A DNA stretch of 64,000 nucleotides from Mesorhizobium sp. Pch-S (GCF_004136315.1 NZ_CP029562.1:1054001-1118000); one strand, 5' to 3'; numbered from the stretch's first letter, positions 29,575-39,721 are shown. A program made the numbers and translations. Notes: generated by a model from the letters alone, not told the origin.

Positions 29575-30959
29575 TGCGCAGCCTCCTTCGCACTATCGGC
29601 CTGGGCCTGGAATTCGGTATCGAGCCAGCCTTCGAGGAAACGGGTGTGGAACGTGCCGGCCGCGACATTGGCGTCGGCGGCCAGCGCCGCATGCAGCGGG
29701 ATGGTGGTCGGGATGCCCTCGATCTTCAGCGACCGCAGCGCGGCGCCGAGCTTCGCCAGGCAATCGGCGCGGTCGGCGCCGTGAACCACCAGCTTGCCCA
29801 GCAGCGAGTCGTAGAAGGGCGGCACGGCGTAGCCGTCGAAAAGCATCGTGTCGAAGCGCACGCCGTCGCCGCCAGGCACGGCCAGCGTCGAAACCACGCC
29901 GGGCCAGGGCATGAAGTTCCTGGCCGGATCCTCGGCGTTGATGCGGCATTCGATGGCATGGCCGTGGATGGAGATGTCTTCCTGCCGCAGCGACAGCTTC
30001 TCGCCGCCCGCGATGCGCAGCATCTCCTGCACCAGGTCGATGCCGGTGATCATCTCGGTGACCGGATGCTCGACCTGGATGCGGGTGTTCACTTCGAGGA
30101 AGTAGAACTCCTGGCTGGCCTCGTCATAAAGATATTCCACCGTCCCGGCGCCGCTGTAGCCGACCGAGCGCGCCAGGGCGACGGCGCTGTCGCAGAGCTT
30201 GCGGCGCACGGTTGCGGGCAGGCCGACCGCGGGTGCCTCTTCCCAGACCTTCTGGCGACGGCGCTGCAACGAACATTCACGCTCGAAACAGTGCACGAAA
30301 TTGGTGCCGTCGCCGAGAATCTGCACCTCGACGTGACGCGCCGCCAGCACGGCCTTTTCAATGTACAGCCCGCCATCGCCGAAAGCCGCGGCGGCTTCGG
30401 CCGAGGCCTGCGGAAACTGGCGGGTGAATTCGTCGAGGTCTGCGGCGACGCGAATGCCGCGACCGCCGCCGCCGGCAGCTGCCTTGATCATCACCGGGAA
30501 ACCGATGCGCGCCGCGATCGCTGCCGCCTCCTCGACATCGGCGATACGCCCGCCACTGCCGGGCACGGTCGGAACGCCGGCCTTTTCGGCTTCGGCGCGG
30601 GCGGCGACCTTGTCGCCGAGCAGCCGGATCGAGGCGCCCGACGGGCCGACGAACGTCATGCCGGCGGCGACGACGGCATCGGCGAAGTCAGCGTTTTCGG
30701 CGAGGAACCCATAGCCGGGATGCACCGCATCGACCTTGGCCGCCTTCGCCGCCGCGATGACGGCCTCGATGTCGAGGTAGGATTTCTTCGCCGCCGCCGG
30801 GCCGATGAGGATCGCCTCGTCGGCCAGCCTGACCGGCAGCGAATCCGCATCGGCGGCGCTGTACACCTGCACCGTGCGCAGCCCGAGCGCCTTCGCCGCC
30901 CGGTTGATGCGCACCGCGATCTCGCCGCGATTGGCGATCAGGACCGATCTGATGTTCAT
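29571..30959 (-). CDS. accC: Biotin carboxylase
   Basis: ATP-grasp enzyme that carboxylates biotin on a carrier protein using bicarbonate. The 462-residue protein has the AccC length and landmarks: N-terminal 'SVLIANRGEIAVRINRAAKA', the ATP-binding glycine loop 'AAAGGGGRGIRVA', and 'EVNTRIQVEHPVTEMITG' with catalytic and biotin-site residues. It is embedded in a pxp operon with its own short carrier, so it probably serves a specialised carboxylase rather than fatty-acid synthesis. It overlaps accB and pxpB by four bases each. Confidence 0.93.
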   Translation of the reverse strand: MNIRSVLIANRGEIAVRINRAAKALGLRTVQVYSAADADSLPVRLADEAILIGPAAAKKSYLDIEAVIAAAKAAKVDAVHPGYGFLAENADFADAVVAAGMTFVGPSGASIRLLGDKVAARAEAEKAGVPTVPGSGGRIADVEEAAAIAARIGFPVMIKAAAGGGGRGIRVAADLDEFTRQFPQASAEAAAAFGDGGLYIEKAVLAARHVEVQILGDGTNFVHCFERECSLQRRRQKVWEEAPAVGLPATVRRKLCDSAVALARSVGYSGAGTVEYLYDEASQEFYFLEVNTRIQVEHPVTEMITGIDLVQEMLRIAGGEKLSLRQEDISIHGHAIECRINAEDPARNFMPWPGVVSTLAVPGGDGVRFDTMLFDGYAVPPFYDSLLGKLVVHGADRADCLAKLGAALRSLKIEGIPTTIPLHAALAADANVAAGTFHTRFLEGWLDTEFQAQADSAKEAAQ

Positions 30960-31204
30960 GCGTCGATCTCTGCGATCGGCTGCCCCGCCATCACGGCATC
31001 GCCGTCATCGACGAGGAATTTGAGATTGGTGCCCGCGGCGCCGGCCGGGATCTCGTGGAACGATTTCATCACTTCGATGACGCCGAGGATGTCGGTCGCC
31101 GCCACCGCGTCGCCATCGTTCTTGAACACGTCGCTGTCGGGCGACGGCCGCCTGTAGAAGACGCCGGGCAAGGGTGAATTGAGTTCGGTTCTAGCCATGA
31201 TCAT
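30956..31204 (-). CDS. accB: Biotin carboxyl carrier protein, short form
   Basis: An 82-residue protein that is just a biotinyl-lipoyl domain. The biotinylation motif is 'EVMKSFHE', with Lys47 as attachment site. A '[18 protein letters not shown]' N-terminus and '[17 protein letters not shown]' C-terminus match carriers of the acyl/urea carboxylase type. The proline/alanine-rich N-terminal region of housekeeping AccB is absent. The start ATG at 31204 overlaps the pxpA stop; a second in-frame ATG is two codons on. It is the presumed partner of the adjacent biotin carboxylase. Confidence 0.92.
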   Translation of the reverse strand: MIMARTELNSPLPGVFYRRPSPDSDVFKNDGDAVAATDILGVIEVMKSFHEIPAGAAGTNLKFLVDDGDAVMAGQPIAEIDA

Positions 31205-32001
31205 CCCCTTGCCGTTGTTCTCAAATGACTTGTCAGTTCCGCAACCGGCCTGACCTTGACCCCGGCGGCATCGAGTGCCGCACGCATGGCCGTGGCGATT
31301 TCCAGGCTGCCAGGCGTGTCCGAGTGGAAGCAGATGGATTCGAAGGCGATGTCGATCTCGTCGCCCTCGACCGTGCGGACCTTGCCGGTCCGGCAGGCGT
31401 GCACCACCTTCTCGGCAACCTGGCGAGGGTCCAGGCGACCGGTGCGCCGCGTGAACACGATCGAGCCCGAGCGGTCGTAGTCGCGGTCGGCATAGAACTC
31501 GCGGATCACCGGGTGCCCGGCTTCCGTCGCCGCGCGATAGGTCTCGGACATTCCCATGCAGTAGATGAAGGCGTTGGGAGCGATCGTGCGCATGGTGCGG
31601 ACGAAGTTGCGCGACATCTCCTCGCTGGCGGCAAATTCCATGTAGAGCGCGCCGTGCGGTTTCACATGCTGCAGGGTGGCGCCGTAACGGCGGGCAAATT
31701 CGCGCAGCGCCCCGATCTGGTAGACGATGTCGTTGACCAGTTCCTCGCTGGTGCCGTTGATGCGGCGCCGACCAAACCCCTGCAGGTCGCGGAAACCCGG
31801 ATGCGCACCGACGCCGACGCCATGCTGGGTCGCCAGGCGAACGGTGGCGTCCATCAGATTGGGATCGCCGGCATGGAAGCCCGTGGCGATGTTGGCGGAG
31901 CTGATGAGCTTCATCAGGTCGGCGTCATCGATGTCGCCCAGGCGCCATTGGCCATAGCCTTCGCCCATGTCGCAATTGATGTCGACGGCCGCTGTCTGCA
32001 A
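31201..32001 (-). CDS. pxpA: PxpA / LamB-YcsF family protein (5-oxoprolinase subunit A)
   Basis: The lactam-binding, ring-opening subunit of PxpABC. The 266-residue protein has the hallmark '[14 protein letters not shown]', '[17 protein letters not shown]' and '[18 protein letters not shown]' blocks of the LamB/YcsF deacetylase-like fold. No ATG fits; a TTG at 32001 with GGGAGG five bases before it gives the normal family N-terminus. It is the first gene of the operon, divergent from a LysR gene. Known PxpA converts 5-oxoproline to glutamate together with PxpB and PxpC; here the extra biotin proteins leave the substrate open. Confidence 0.91.
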   Translation of the reverse strand: MQTAAVDINCDMGEGYGQWRLGDIDDADLMKLISSANIATGFHAGDPNLMDATVRLATQHGVGVGAHPGFRDLQGFGRRRINGTSEELVNDIVYQIGALREFARRYGATLQHVKPHGALYMEFAASEEMSRNFVRTMRTIAPNAFIYCMGMSETYRAATEAGHPVIREFYADRDYDRSGSIVFTRRTGRLDPRQVAEKVVHACRTGKVRTVEGDEIDIAFESICFHSDTPGSLEIATAMRAALDAAGVKVRPVAELTSHLRTTARG

Positions 32002-32085
32002 GCAGACCTCCCTTGTCCTCACCGCGCGGCCACATGGACCCCGGGCACTCCTCGACGAAGAAGGTAGAGAGGGCGAAATCGTTTG

Positions 32086-32123
32086 GAAAATTCTATTAAT
32101 CGATATCAAATATCTGAATTTTC
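32086..32123. promoter_or_regulatory. Candidate LysR-type operator between pxpA and the LysR gene
   Basis: A perfect 8-base inverted repeat, GAAAATTC (32086-32093) and GAATTTTC (32116-32123), in an AT-rich stretch of an otherwise gene-free 285-base divergent region. It is about 85 bases upstream of the pxpA start and about 164 upstream of the LysR start. Its position fits an activator site for the operon. This is inference from symmetry and location. Confidence 0.45.
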
Positions 32124-32286
32124 TATCGCCCGAGTGATTGTCTCCGCACGCGACATCACGAGATTCATTGATTTTTTTGCCCAAGGTGATAGCTGCCAAG
32201 GCACCACATTGCTCCAAGCAGCAACGTAATATTGCTTTTGCAGCTGACAACTGCGCACAATATCTGAAATTCGGAACACAGCGCCC

Positions 32287-33192
32287 ATGCCGGTAAGCCT
32301 TCGCCAGATCCGCTATTTCGTTTCCACCGCCGAGCATGGGCAGATTTCGCAGGCCGCTGCGGAACTGGGCATTTCCCAGTCGGCGGTGACGACGGCGATC
32401 AAGGAACTCGAGCAGACCGTCGGGCTCGACCTGTTCATCCGCTCGACCCAGGGCATGGAGATGACGACGGCGGGCCGGCAATTCCTGTTCCACGCCTATG
32501 AGATCCTGAACAAGGTCGACGAGGCGACGAACCTGTTGCTGCCGGCCAGCGATTTTTCGGGGCGGCTGACGGTCGCCGCCAGCTACACGGTGATCGGCTA
32601 TTTCCTGCCGAACCATCTTGGACGGCTTCGCCGGGCCTGGCCGAACCTCGACATCCAGCTGTTCGAGCTGAACCGCGAGGCCATAGAAGAAGGACTGCTC
32701 GCCAATCGCTACGACATGGCGGTGCTGTTGACCTCCAACGTGATCAACTCGGACCTGGCGACGGAAACGCTGATGAATTCGCGGCGCCGGCTGTGGGTGC
32801 CGGCAAGGCATCGCCTGCTGTCGCAGGGCAGCGTCGGCCTCAAGGAGATCGCCGAGGAGCCCTACATCATGCTCACGGTCGATGAGGCCGCGCACACGGC
32901 GCTGCGCTACTGGAGCAACACCTCCTACCGGCCGAATGTCACGCTGAGGACGTCCTCGGTCGAAGCCGTCCGCTCGCTGGTGGCGGATGGGCAAGGCGTC
33001 GCAATCCTGTCCGACATGGTGCTGCGGCCGTGGTCGCTGGAGGGCAAGCGCATCGAGACGATCGTTCCGACCGAGCCGATCCCGTCGATGGATGTCGGCC
33101 TCGCCTGGCGGCGTGGCGCGCAGTTCACGCCGGCGATGGAAGCCTTCCGCTCCTATTTCCACCAGACCTTCTTCCTGCCGTCGCACAGGTAG
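32287..33192 (+). CDS. LysR-family transcriptional regulator
   Basis: A 301-residue regulator with an N-terminal winged helix ('[20 protein letters not shown]') and a C-terminal periplasmic-binding-protein-like effector domain from about residue 90 ('[20 protein letters not shown]'). It is divergent from the pxpA-accB-accC-pxpB-pxpC operon and convergent with hyuA. It is probably the activator of the pxp operon, responding to its substrate or product. No strong ribosome site is seen before the ATG. Confidence 0.9.
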   Translation: MPVSLRQIRYFVSTAEHGQISQAAAELGISQSAVTTAIKELEQTVGLDLFIRSTQGMEMTTAGRQFLFHAYEILNKVDEATNLLLPASDFSGRLTVAASYTVIGYFLPNHLGRLRRAWPNLDIQLFELNREAIEEGLLANRYDMAVLLTSNVINSDLATETLMNSRRRLWVPARHRLLSQGSVGLKEIAEEPYIMLTVDEAAHTALRYWSNTSYRPNVTLRTSSVEAVRSLVADGQGVAILSDMVLRPWSLEGKRIETIVPTEPIPSMDVGLAWRRGAQFTPAMEAFRSYFHQTFFLPSHR

Positions 33193-33260
33193 AAGCGGCG
33201 GGCCGGCCATGCTCGTCCCAGCCATGCTCATCAATGAGCGGGTGGCCGGCGTCATCTCGA

Positions 33261-35339
33261 CTAATCCTGCCGGGTGAGCAGGTAGCTGCCGCTCTCATGC
33301 AGCGCGGCAGACCAGCCGGGTTCGATGACGATGGTCGTCGTCACCTCCTCGATGATCGCGGGACCGGCCACGGCAACGCCGACACCAAGGGCTGCCCCGT
33401 CATAGACGGGCGTCGCTACCGGCTTGCCGGAAGCGTCGAAGACGGCGTCGCGATGGCCCTTCAGCGCCTGCTGCAGTCCACCTTTACCCTGCAGTCTCGG
33501 TGCCTTCGGCTTTTCGATGCGGCCATAAATGGTCGATTCGATGTTGACGACCTCGACCGTGCTGTGGCGCTCGGCGTAGGTGTAGAGCTCTTCATGCCGG
33601 GCATGGAACGCGTCCTTGACCTGGCCGATGGTCGCTTCGGTGATCTTGAAGTTGGGAATGTCGACCGTGCATTCATGCACCTGGCCGACATAACGCATCT
33701 CGAGGCTGCGCTGGACCTCGATCAGCGTGCCCGGAAAACCGTCGGCCTTCAGGTGGGCGATGCCCTGCGCCTCGATCTCCTCGAACAGCTGTTCGATCCT
33801 GTCGCAGGCGACGGCATTGTCGAGCCTGAGCGGCGCGGTCGCCATGTAGTTGTACTTCACGTCGGAGATGACCTGGCCGAAGGCGCAGAGGCCCGAGGCC
33901 AGCTTGGGCAGGATGATGGTATCGATGCCCATTTCGCGCGCCAGCGCGGTGATGTGGGCCGCGGTCGCGCCGCCTGCCCCGACCAGCACGAAATCGCGCG
34001 GATCGTAGCCGCGTTCGACAGACACGCGGCGAATGCCGTTGACCATGTTGTTGTTGACGATGGTGAACATGCCATAGGCAGCCTGCTCGATGCTGATGTT
34101 CAGCGGCGTGGCGATCGTCGCCACCACCTGCCGCGCCTTTTCGAGGTCGAGCGGCAGCTTGCCGCCAAGCAGGCCTTCGGGGTTGAGATAGCCGAGCACC
34201 AGATTGGCGTCCGACGTGGTCGGCTCCGTACCGCCGCGCCCGTAGCAGGCCGGCCCCGGTTCGGAACCGGCCGACTGCGGCCCGACCTGCAGCAGGCCGA
34301 GGCTGTCGATCCAGCCGATGGAACCACCGCCGGCGCCAAGCGTCTCGACCTGGATCATCGGCACGCCGATGCGGTAGCGCAGGAAGTCGATGTTCTTGTT
34401 GAGGTTGGTCTGGCCGTTGCGCGTCAGCGTGATGTCGAAGGAGGTGCCGCCCATGTCGACGGTGATGACGTTGTCCTTGCCGAACGGCGCGCCGGCGAAC
34501 AGTCCCGCCTGCGGGGCGGAGGCCGGGCCGGAATTGATCGCATAGACGGAACGGTCGGTCATCGCCTGCCCGATCGCCAGTCCGCCATTCGACTGGAAAT
34601 AGCGGACCGGCTGCCTGGCGCCGAGCGCGCGGAAATAGCTGTCGACCGCTGTCACGTAGCGGCGCATCACCGGCGCCAGGTAGGCATTGGTCACCGCGGT
34701 GGATGTGCGGGTGTATTCGCGCACCTGCGGATAGAGTTCGCTGCCGACCGTCAGGACGACGTCCGGCATCATCTCGCGCACGATCTCGGCCGCGCGGCGT
34801 TCATGCGCGGCATTGAGCACCGACCACACGAAGGAGATGGCGACCGTTTCGACGCCTTCCTTCAGGAACAGCCGGCAGGCCTGGCGAACGTCGTCCTCGT
34901 TCATCGGCGTGCGGATGGAGCCATCCGAAATCACCCGTTCGCGCACACCCTTGCGCAGATAGCGTGGCACCAGCATCGTCGCCGCCGGATATTCCGGATC
35001 GTAGCGAAAACCGTCTTCCTTGTGGCCGTTGCGGATCTCGATCGAGTCCTCATGGCCGGCGGTGCAGATCAGGCCGGTCCTGCCGCCACGATGGGTGATC
35101 AGCGCATTCAGCCCGACCGTGGTGCCGTTGATGCACAGGTCGCAATCGGAGACCACCTCGGACGGTGACACGCCGAGATCGTCGGCGATCAGCCTGAGGC
35201 CATTCTCGATGGCGCGGGTGGGATCCGAAGGCGTCGACAGTGCCTTGAAAAGTTTCACCTCGCCGGTGGCGCGATTGGCCACGACAAAGTCGGTGAAGGT
35301 GCCGCCGGCATCGATGCCGAGGCGATATGCATGTTCCAC
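33261..35339 (-). CDS. hyuA: Hydantoinase/oxoprolinase subunit A (ATP-dependent)
   Basis: The ATP-binding subunit of an ATP-dependent cyclic amidase. The 692-residue protein begins at GTG 35339, five bases after GAGGAGA, and shows the ASKHA phosphate motif '[14 protein letters not shown]' at the N-terminus, '[12 protein letters not shown]' in the middle and '[19 protein letters not shown]' in the C-terminal half. With HyuB it would hydrolyse a hydantoin, N-methylhydantoin, 5-oxoproline or a similar ring. It follows hyuB by ten bases. The substrate cannot be read from the sequence. Confidence 0.93.
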   Translation of the reverse strand: MEHAYRLGIDAGGTFTDFVVANRATGEVKLFKALSTPSDPTRAIENGLRLIADDLGVSPSEVVSDCDLCINGTTVGLNALITHRGGRTGLICTAGHEDSIEIRNGHKEDGFRYDPEYPAATMLVPRYLRKGVRERVISDGSIRTPMNEDDVRQACRLFLKEGVETVAISFVWSVLNAAHERRAAEIVREMMPDVVLTVGSELYPQVREYTRTSTAVTNAYLAPVMRRYVTAVDSYFRALGARQPVRYFQSNGGLAIGQAMTDRSVYAINSGPASAPQAGLFAGAPFGKDNVITVDMGGTSFDITLTRNGQTNLNKNIDFLRYRIGVPMIQVETLGAGGGSIGWIDSLGLLQVGPQSAGSEPGPACYGRGGTEPTTSDANLVLGYLNPEGLLGGKLPLDLEKARQVVATIATPLNISIEQAAYGMFTIVNNNMVNGIRRVSVERGYDPRDFVLVGAGGATAAHITALAREMGIDTIILPKLASGLCAFGQVISDVKYNYMATAPLRLDNAVACDRIEQLFEEIEAQGIAHLKADGFPGTLIEVQRSLEMRYVGQVHECTVDIPNFKITEATIGQVKDAFHARHEELYTYAERHSTVEVVNIESTIYGRIEKPKAPRLQGKGGLQQALKGHRDAVFDASGKPVATPVYDGAALGVGVAVAGPAIIEEVTTTIVIEPGWSAALHESGSYLLTRQD

Positions 35340-35349
35340 GGTCGTCTCC

Positions 35350-37098
35350 TCAGGCTGCGCGCAGTCGCTTGGTTTCGACCAGGTCGACATTCAATGTTTC
35401 GGGATCGGTGATGGCCACGCCATAGTCGGCACGCGCGCCTTCGATCGAGACGAGGCCGTTGCGGACATCCCACACCACCTTCTCGATCGGCCGTTCGAAG
35501 GGATTGCCGTAGCCACCGCCGCCCGGATTGAGATTGGTGATCGTCTCGCCGGTCCTGATCGTCTGGATGATGTTCTTGCGCTCGACCTCGACCTTGCCGG
35601 CGCGTTTCAGCTCGACACGGCCGACCTTCTTGTCGACCAGGGCGGATTTCGCGCCGGCAGCGCCCATCGCCGGAATGCGGCGGCCTTCGCCGAAACCGAT
35701 GCAGAGCATGTCGCCGTCCAGCGGTTCGACTTCCCAGGCCGTGCCGGAACCGCCGCGGAATTTTCCGGCACCGCCGGAATCGGTCATCAGCGAATAGCGA
35801 TGGATGATGATGGGATAGGAGTATTCGAGCAGTTCGACATCGCCGGAGGTCAAGGCGCCAAAGCAGCATTCCGGACCGACCGCGTGCCAGCCATCCTGCT
35901 GCGGCGTGGCGCCACCGCCCGAAATGATGGTCGCCAGGACCATCGTGACGAATTCCTCGTTGGTGCGGCTGTCCCTGCCGGCGATGTTGAGGCCGTTGGC
36001 ATGGCCCCATGAGGCGGCGACCTTGGAAGGCATCGCCTTCTCGAAGGCGAGACGCACCGCATCGGTCAGCGTCTCCATCGGCGTCGTCGTGCAGTTCATG
36101 TGCGGCGCCGGCTCCTGCGCATTGCACAACGTGCCCTTCGGTCCGAAATCGACGGTGACGCAGCGATACAGCCCCTCATTGTAAGGCGGCGGCAGCGCAG
36201 CAAACATCATCAGGCCGAGATAGACGCCGGAATGCGAATTGCCCTCGTAGGAATTGATGAAATAGGGCACCTGCGGCGGGCTGGAGATGGCGATGTGGCA
36301 GCTGTCGCCCGTGACCGTCACGCGGGCGCCGATCTCGAAATCGCCGAAGCCGTGGCCGGCATCCTCGAGGATCGCCTTGCCTTCATAGGTGCCGTCCGGA
36401 ACGGTGGCGATCAGCGAACGCATGTGCCGGTCCGCCATGTCCAGCAGCGTGTCGATGCAGGCATCGACCGTCGGCTTGCCGTATTTGTCGAGCAGCGCGA
36501 TCAGGCTGCGTTCGCCAACCTGGCAGGCGCCGATCAGGGCGCGGAAGTCACCCTCCTGGTCGCGCCGCGCCCGCATGTTGGTGAAGATCATGTTGAGCAC
36601 GTCGTTGCGCGGCTTGCCGCGGTCCCAGATCTTCACCGGCGGGATGCGCAGGCATTCGGCGTAGATCTCGGTCGCGTTGGGATTGTAGCCGGCAGGCACC
36701 GGGCCGCCGATGTCGGTGAGGTGGCCCTTGCAGACGGTCCAGTAGACCAGTTCGCCATGGTAGAAGACAGGCTTGTACATGCAGGTGTCGATGGCATGGC
36801 TGCCGCCGAAGGCCGGATCGTTGTGCAGGATAAGGTCGCCCTCGTGGATGTCACCCTCGAAGAAGCCGGCGACGGCTTTCATCGCGGGGATCAGCGAGCC
36901 GAGATGGATCGGGATGTCCTGGCCTTGCAGGATCATCTCGGGCCGCGCGTTGAACAGCGCGGTCGAGTAGTCATGCGCCAGGTTGAAGACGGAGGACCGC
37001 GCCGTCTTCTCCAGCGCCAGCGTCATCTCGCGCTGCGTTGTCTCCAGCACGCCACGCACCACCGACAGCGTGATCGGATCGACTTTCATTGTCGTCAT
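35350..37098 (-). CDS. hyuB: Hydantoinase/oxoprolinase subunit B
   Basis: Partner subunit of HyuA, 582 residues, full length for the family. Landmarks are 'VVRGVLETTQREMTLALEKT' near the N-terminus, 'QGQDIPIHLGSLIPAMKAV', and 'DPAFGGSHAIDTCMYKPVF', with 'GGSGTAWEVEPLDGDML' towards the C-terminus. The ATG at 37098 has GGAGG upstream with rather long spacing; ATG at 37089 is the alternative. It is the first gene of the hyuBA pair and is divergent from an AraC-family gene that probably controls it. Confidence 0.93.
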   Translation of the reverse strand: MTTMKVDPITLSVVRGVLETTQREMTLALEKTARSSVFNLAHDYSTALFNARPEMILQGQDIPIHLGSLIPAMKAVAGFFEGDIHEGDLILHNDPAFGGSHAIDTCMYKPVFYHGELVYWTVCKGHLTDIGGPVPAGYNPNATEIYAECLRIPPVKIWDRGKPRNDVLNMIFTNMRARRDQEGDFRALIGACQVGERSLIALLDKYGKPTVDACIDTLLDMADRHMRSLIATVPDGTYEGKAILEDAGHGFGDFEIGARVTVTGDSCHIAISSPPQVPYFINSYEGNSHSGVYLGLMMFAALPPPYNEGLYRCVTVDFGPKGTLCNAQEPAPHMNCTTTPMETLTDAVRLAFEKAMPSKVAASWGHANGLNIAGRDSRTNEEFVTMVLATIISGGGATPQQDGWHAVGPECCFGALTSGDVELLEYSYPIIIHRYSLMTDSGGAGKFRGGSGTAWEVEPLDGDMLCIGFGEGRRIPAMGAAGAKSALVDKKVGRVELKRAGKVEVERKNIIQTIRTGETITNLNPGGGGYGNPFERPIEKVVWDVRNGLVSIEGARADYGVAITDPETLNVDLVETKRLRAA

Positions 37099-37235
37099 TG
37101 CAACCTTTTCCTCCATGCCACGAGGCCTGTGGCCCGTCGCACGCGTTGTTCCCGCACGGCGTCTGATGCACCGTTGCCGCTTAAGCGAAACAGGTTTTGC
37201 AGGCGGGGTCTTTGCGCTGCGCGAACAAAAAATTG

Positions 37236-37269
37236 ACGTTGCGTGCACTGGCCGACACGCACGTTGCGT
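37236..37269. promoter_or_regulatory. Direct repeats, candidate AraC-type activator sites
   Basis: The nine-base sequence ACGTTGCGT occurs at 37236-37244 and again at 37261-37269, 25 bases apart, in the divergent region between hyuB and the AraC gene. Direct repeats at two to three helical turns are typical binding sites for AraC-family dimers. Function is inferred from location. Confidence 0.4.
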
Positions 37270-37315
37270 TCCGCGGCGACGGTGCCTAGTCTTCGGTAAC
37301 GTCGTCGGATCGAAC

Positions 37316-38302
37316 ATGAAGACGAGTGTCACAACAAGCGCGACGCGCCCCGCAGACCGGAGCCGGCACTGGCACCAGGCCATCGCTGGCGCCTATTTTC
37401 CACTCGACCTGAGATTCCGCAACGCCGACCATTTTTCGGGCGACCTGACGATCTGGCAGTTCGGCGACGTCTCGATCTCGCGCCTCACGTCCGACGCCTT
37501 GCAGTATCTGCGCCTGCCCCACCATTTCCGTGCGGCCCGCAAGGAAGAATTCCTGGTCACCGTGCCGGCGCGTTCGGAAGTGTTCTTCTCGCAGGGCGGC
37601 AGCGAGATCAGCTGTTCTCCGGGCGGGTTCTTCCTGGAACGCAGCCACGAGCCTTATGAATTCAGCCATGCCGATCCCGCCGATCTGTGGGTGCTCAAGG
37701 TGGAGTCGCGCGCGCTCGCCGATCGCGTGCACGGTCCGGACCGCTTCTGCTCGCTGCAGTTCGATGCGGCGAATGGAGCGGGTGGCCTGTTCACCGACAT
37801 GCTGCATCTCCTGCCGGCCCGCTTCGACACGATGAACGCCGAATCCCGCATCGCGGTCGGGCGACAACTCGTCGACCTGCTGGCGCTGGCAATCAGGGCC
37901 GACGACCGCATCCTGATGTCGAAGAGTTCCACGGTGCGCAATGCCCATCTGGCGCGCATCGAAGCCTTCATCCGCGCCAATCTGAGAAACCCGGGACTTG
38001 ACCCCGATCTGATAGCGCGCGCCTGCGGCCTGTCCACGCGCTATCTGCACGGCCTGTTCGGGGACATGGACCGCACCGTGGCCAGCTGGGTACGTGAATT
38101 GCGCCTGGCCGCCTGCAAGGCAGCGCTCGAAGATCCCGCCAACGGCCAGACGGTGATGGAGATCGCCTATCGCTGGGGCTTCGGCGACCAGACGCAGTTC
38201 AGCCGGACCTTCAAGGCCCAGTACGGCAAGCCTCCCGGTGAATACCGCGATGATTTCAGGACAGCCCGAGAGGCAGGCAGGTCAGCCGCGATGAACGACT
38301 GA
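37316..38302 (+). CDS. AraC-family transcriptional regulator
   Basis: A 328-residue regulator with an AraC-binding-like (AraC_binding_2 type) N-terminal domain and a C-terminal double helix-turn-helix: 'LDPDLIARACGLSTRYLHGL' is the first motif and 'MEIAYRWGFGDQTQFSRTFK' the second with the AraC signature. The start ATG at 37316 gives a normal family length; the longer open frame runs over the hyuB start. It is divergent from hyuBA and probably activates it. Its 3' end overlaps the convergent MFS gene by 21 bases. Confidence 0.9.
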   Translation: MKTSVTTSATRPADRSRHWHQAIAGAYFPLDLRFRNADHFSGDLTIWQFGDVSISRLTSDALQYLRLPHHFRAARKEEFLVTVPARSEVFFSQGGSEISCSPGGFFLERSHEPYEFSHADPADLWVLKVESRALADRVHGPDRFCSLQFDAANGAGGLFTDMLHLLPARFDTMNAESRIAVGRQLVDLLALAIRADDRILMSKSSTVRNAHLARIEAFIRANLRNPGLDPDLIARACGLSTRYLHGLFGDMDRTVASWVRELRLAACKAALEDPANGQTVMEIAYRWGFGDQTQFSRTFKAQYGKPPGEYRDDFRTAREAGRSAAMND

Positions 38303-39721
38303 GGCCGCGGCTGCGGCCCGTGTCTTTCCGGGCAGCAACAACGCAACAATCAAGCCAACCCCCGCCAGCGCCGCGCAGGCCAGGAAGCCTGCCTGATATC
38401 CTGTGGTCAGATCGGCGATCGTGTCCGACCCACCACTCCAGGACAGGGCGACGGTCGCTGCGACAGCGACACCCAATGCACCTCCCAGCTGGAAGGCCGC
38501 GCTGTTGATGCCAGATGCCAGGCCGGAATCGCCCTCGGCGACGTCGGACAGCGCGGCGATGGAGCCGGATACGACGGCAGCACCGATGCCTGGTCCGAAG
38601 ATGACGAGCCCGGGCAGGATATCGGTCCAGTAATTGCCGCCCGCCATTGCAAGCAGCAGACACCCCGCCGCCATCAATGCCATGGCGATGACGGCCAGCG
38701 TGCGGGCGCCTATGCGGCTGGCGACCGGCCCCGAGGCGTAGGACATCACGATCGAGGCGGCGGCATAGATCATCGTGCTGATGCCGACCTCGAGCGCCGA
38801 ATAACCCAACACCTTCTGCAGATAGAGCGACAGCACCAGGATCATGCCGAAGACGATCATGCCGGCGAGCAACACCACCAGATTGCCGCAGACCAGACGC
38901 ACCGAACGAAAGAGGCGAAGCGGCACCAGCGGCGAAGCCGAACGCGCCTCGATGACCACGAACAGAAGGAGCAGCAAGGCCGACGCGGCGAAGGCCGCAA
39001 GGGTGTTTGCATGGGCCCAGCCCAGTTGCGGGACCTCGACGATGGCATAGACAAACGCCATCAGGCCAAAGGTGACGGTGACCGCGCCGGCAACGTCAAA
39101 CCCCTTGCCGTGCGAACTGTCGCGGCTCTCCCTGAGGAGATAGGGGCTCAATGCCAGCAAGGCGAGGCAGACGGGAACGTTGATGAAGAACACCCACGGC
39201 CAGCCCAGCCAGTCGTTGAGCGGGCCACCGACGACAAGGGCGGCCGTGGCACCACCGGCACCCATGGCGGACCAGAAGCCGAGCGCCTTGTTGCGTTCGC
39301 CCCCTTCTTCGAAAGTGGTCATCAGGATCGACAGGGCCGTCGGCGTCATGATGGCGGCGGCAATGCCCTGGACGATGCGCATCGCGACCAGGAATTCGGG
39401 CGCTTGGGCAAGGCCGCACAGCAGCGAGGAGACGAGGAACAGCGCCGTGCCGGTGACGAACATGCGCCGTCGCCCGAGCAGGTCGGCCATGCGGCCGCCC
39501 AGCAGGAGCAGGCCACCCACCGTCAGCATGTAGGCGCTCATCACCCATTGCACGCCGGCCGCAGTGAAGCCCAGTTGCCGTTCGATCGACGGCAGTGCCA
39601 GGATGACGATCTGCCCGTCGAGGCAGACCATGAAATAGGTTGCGCACAGCAGGGCCAGCGCCTGCCAGCGCCTCGGATCGGGGGCCGGCCGCCCGGCAGC
39701 CGGATGATGGTGGTCGGACAT
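38282..39721 (-). CDS. MFS drug:H+ antiporter, EmrB/QacA (DHA2) family
   Basis: An inner-membrane exporter of 479 residues with about fourteen hydrophobic segments. Motif A is 'GRMADLLGRRRMFVTG', and 'IVQGIAAAIMTPTALSILMT' is typical of DHA2 exporters. The ATG at 39721 has GAGGAGA upstream. It lies on the same strand as, and 160 bases downstream of, an HxlR-family gene that probably regulates it. The substrate is likely a toxic compound but is unknown. Confidence 0.92.
   Translation of the reverse strand: MSDHHHPAAGRPAPDPRRWQALALLCATYFMVCLDGQIVILALPSIERQLGFTAAGVQWVMSAYMLTVGGLLLLGGRMADLLGRRRMFVTGTALFLVSSLLCGLAQAPEFLVAMRIVQGIAAAIMTPTALSILMTTFEEGGERNKALGFWSAMGAGGATAALVVGGPLNDWLGWPWVFFINVPVCLALLALSPYLLRESRDSSHGKGFDVAGAVTVTFGLMAFVYAIVEVPQLGWAHANTLAAFAASALLLLLFVVIEARSASPLVPLRLFRSVRLVCGNLVVLLAGMIVFGMILVLSLYLQKVLGYSALEVGISTMIYAAASIVMSYASGPVASRIGARTLAVIAMALMAAGCLLLAMAGGNYWTDILPGLVIFGPGIGAAVVSGSIAALSDVAEGDSGLASGINSAAFQLGGALGVAVAATVALSWSGGSDTIADLTTGYQAGFLACAALAGVGLIVALLLPGKTRAAAAASVVHRG

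Noticed and set aside
29556..31157. A 533-codon open frame antisense to accC
   Set aside because: Shadow of a well-conserved gene; no ribosome site and no recognisable domain.
33030..35168. A 712-codon open frame antisense to hyuA
   Set aside because: Shadow frame of hyuA with arginine/aspartate/histidine-rich composition typical of antisense frames.
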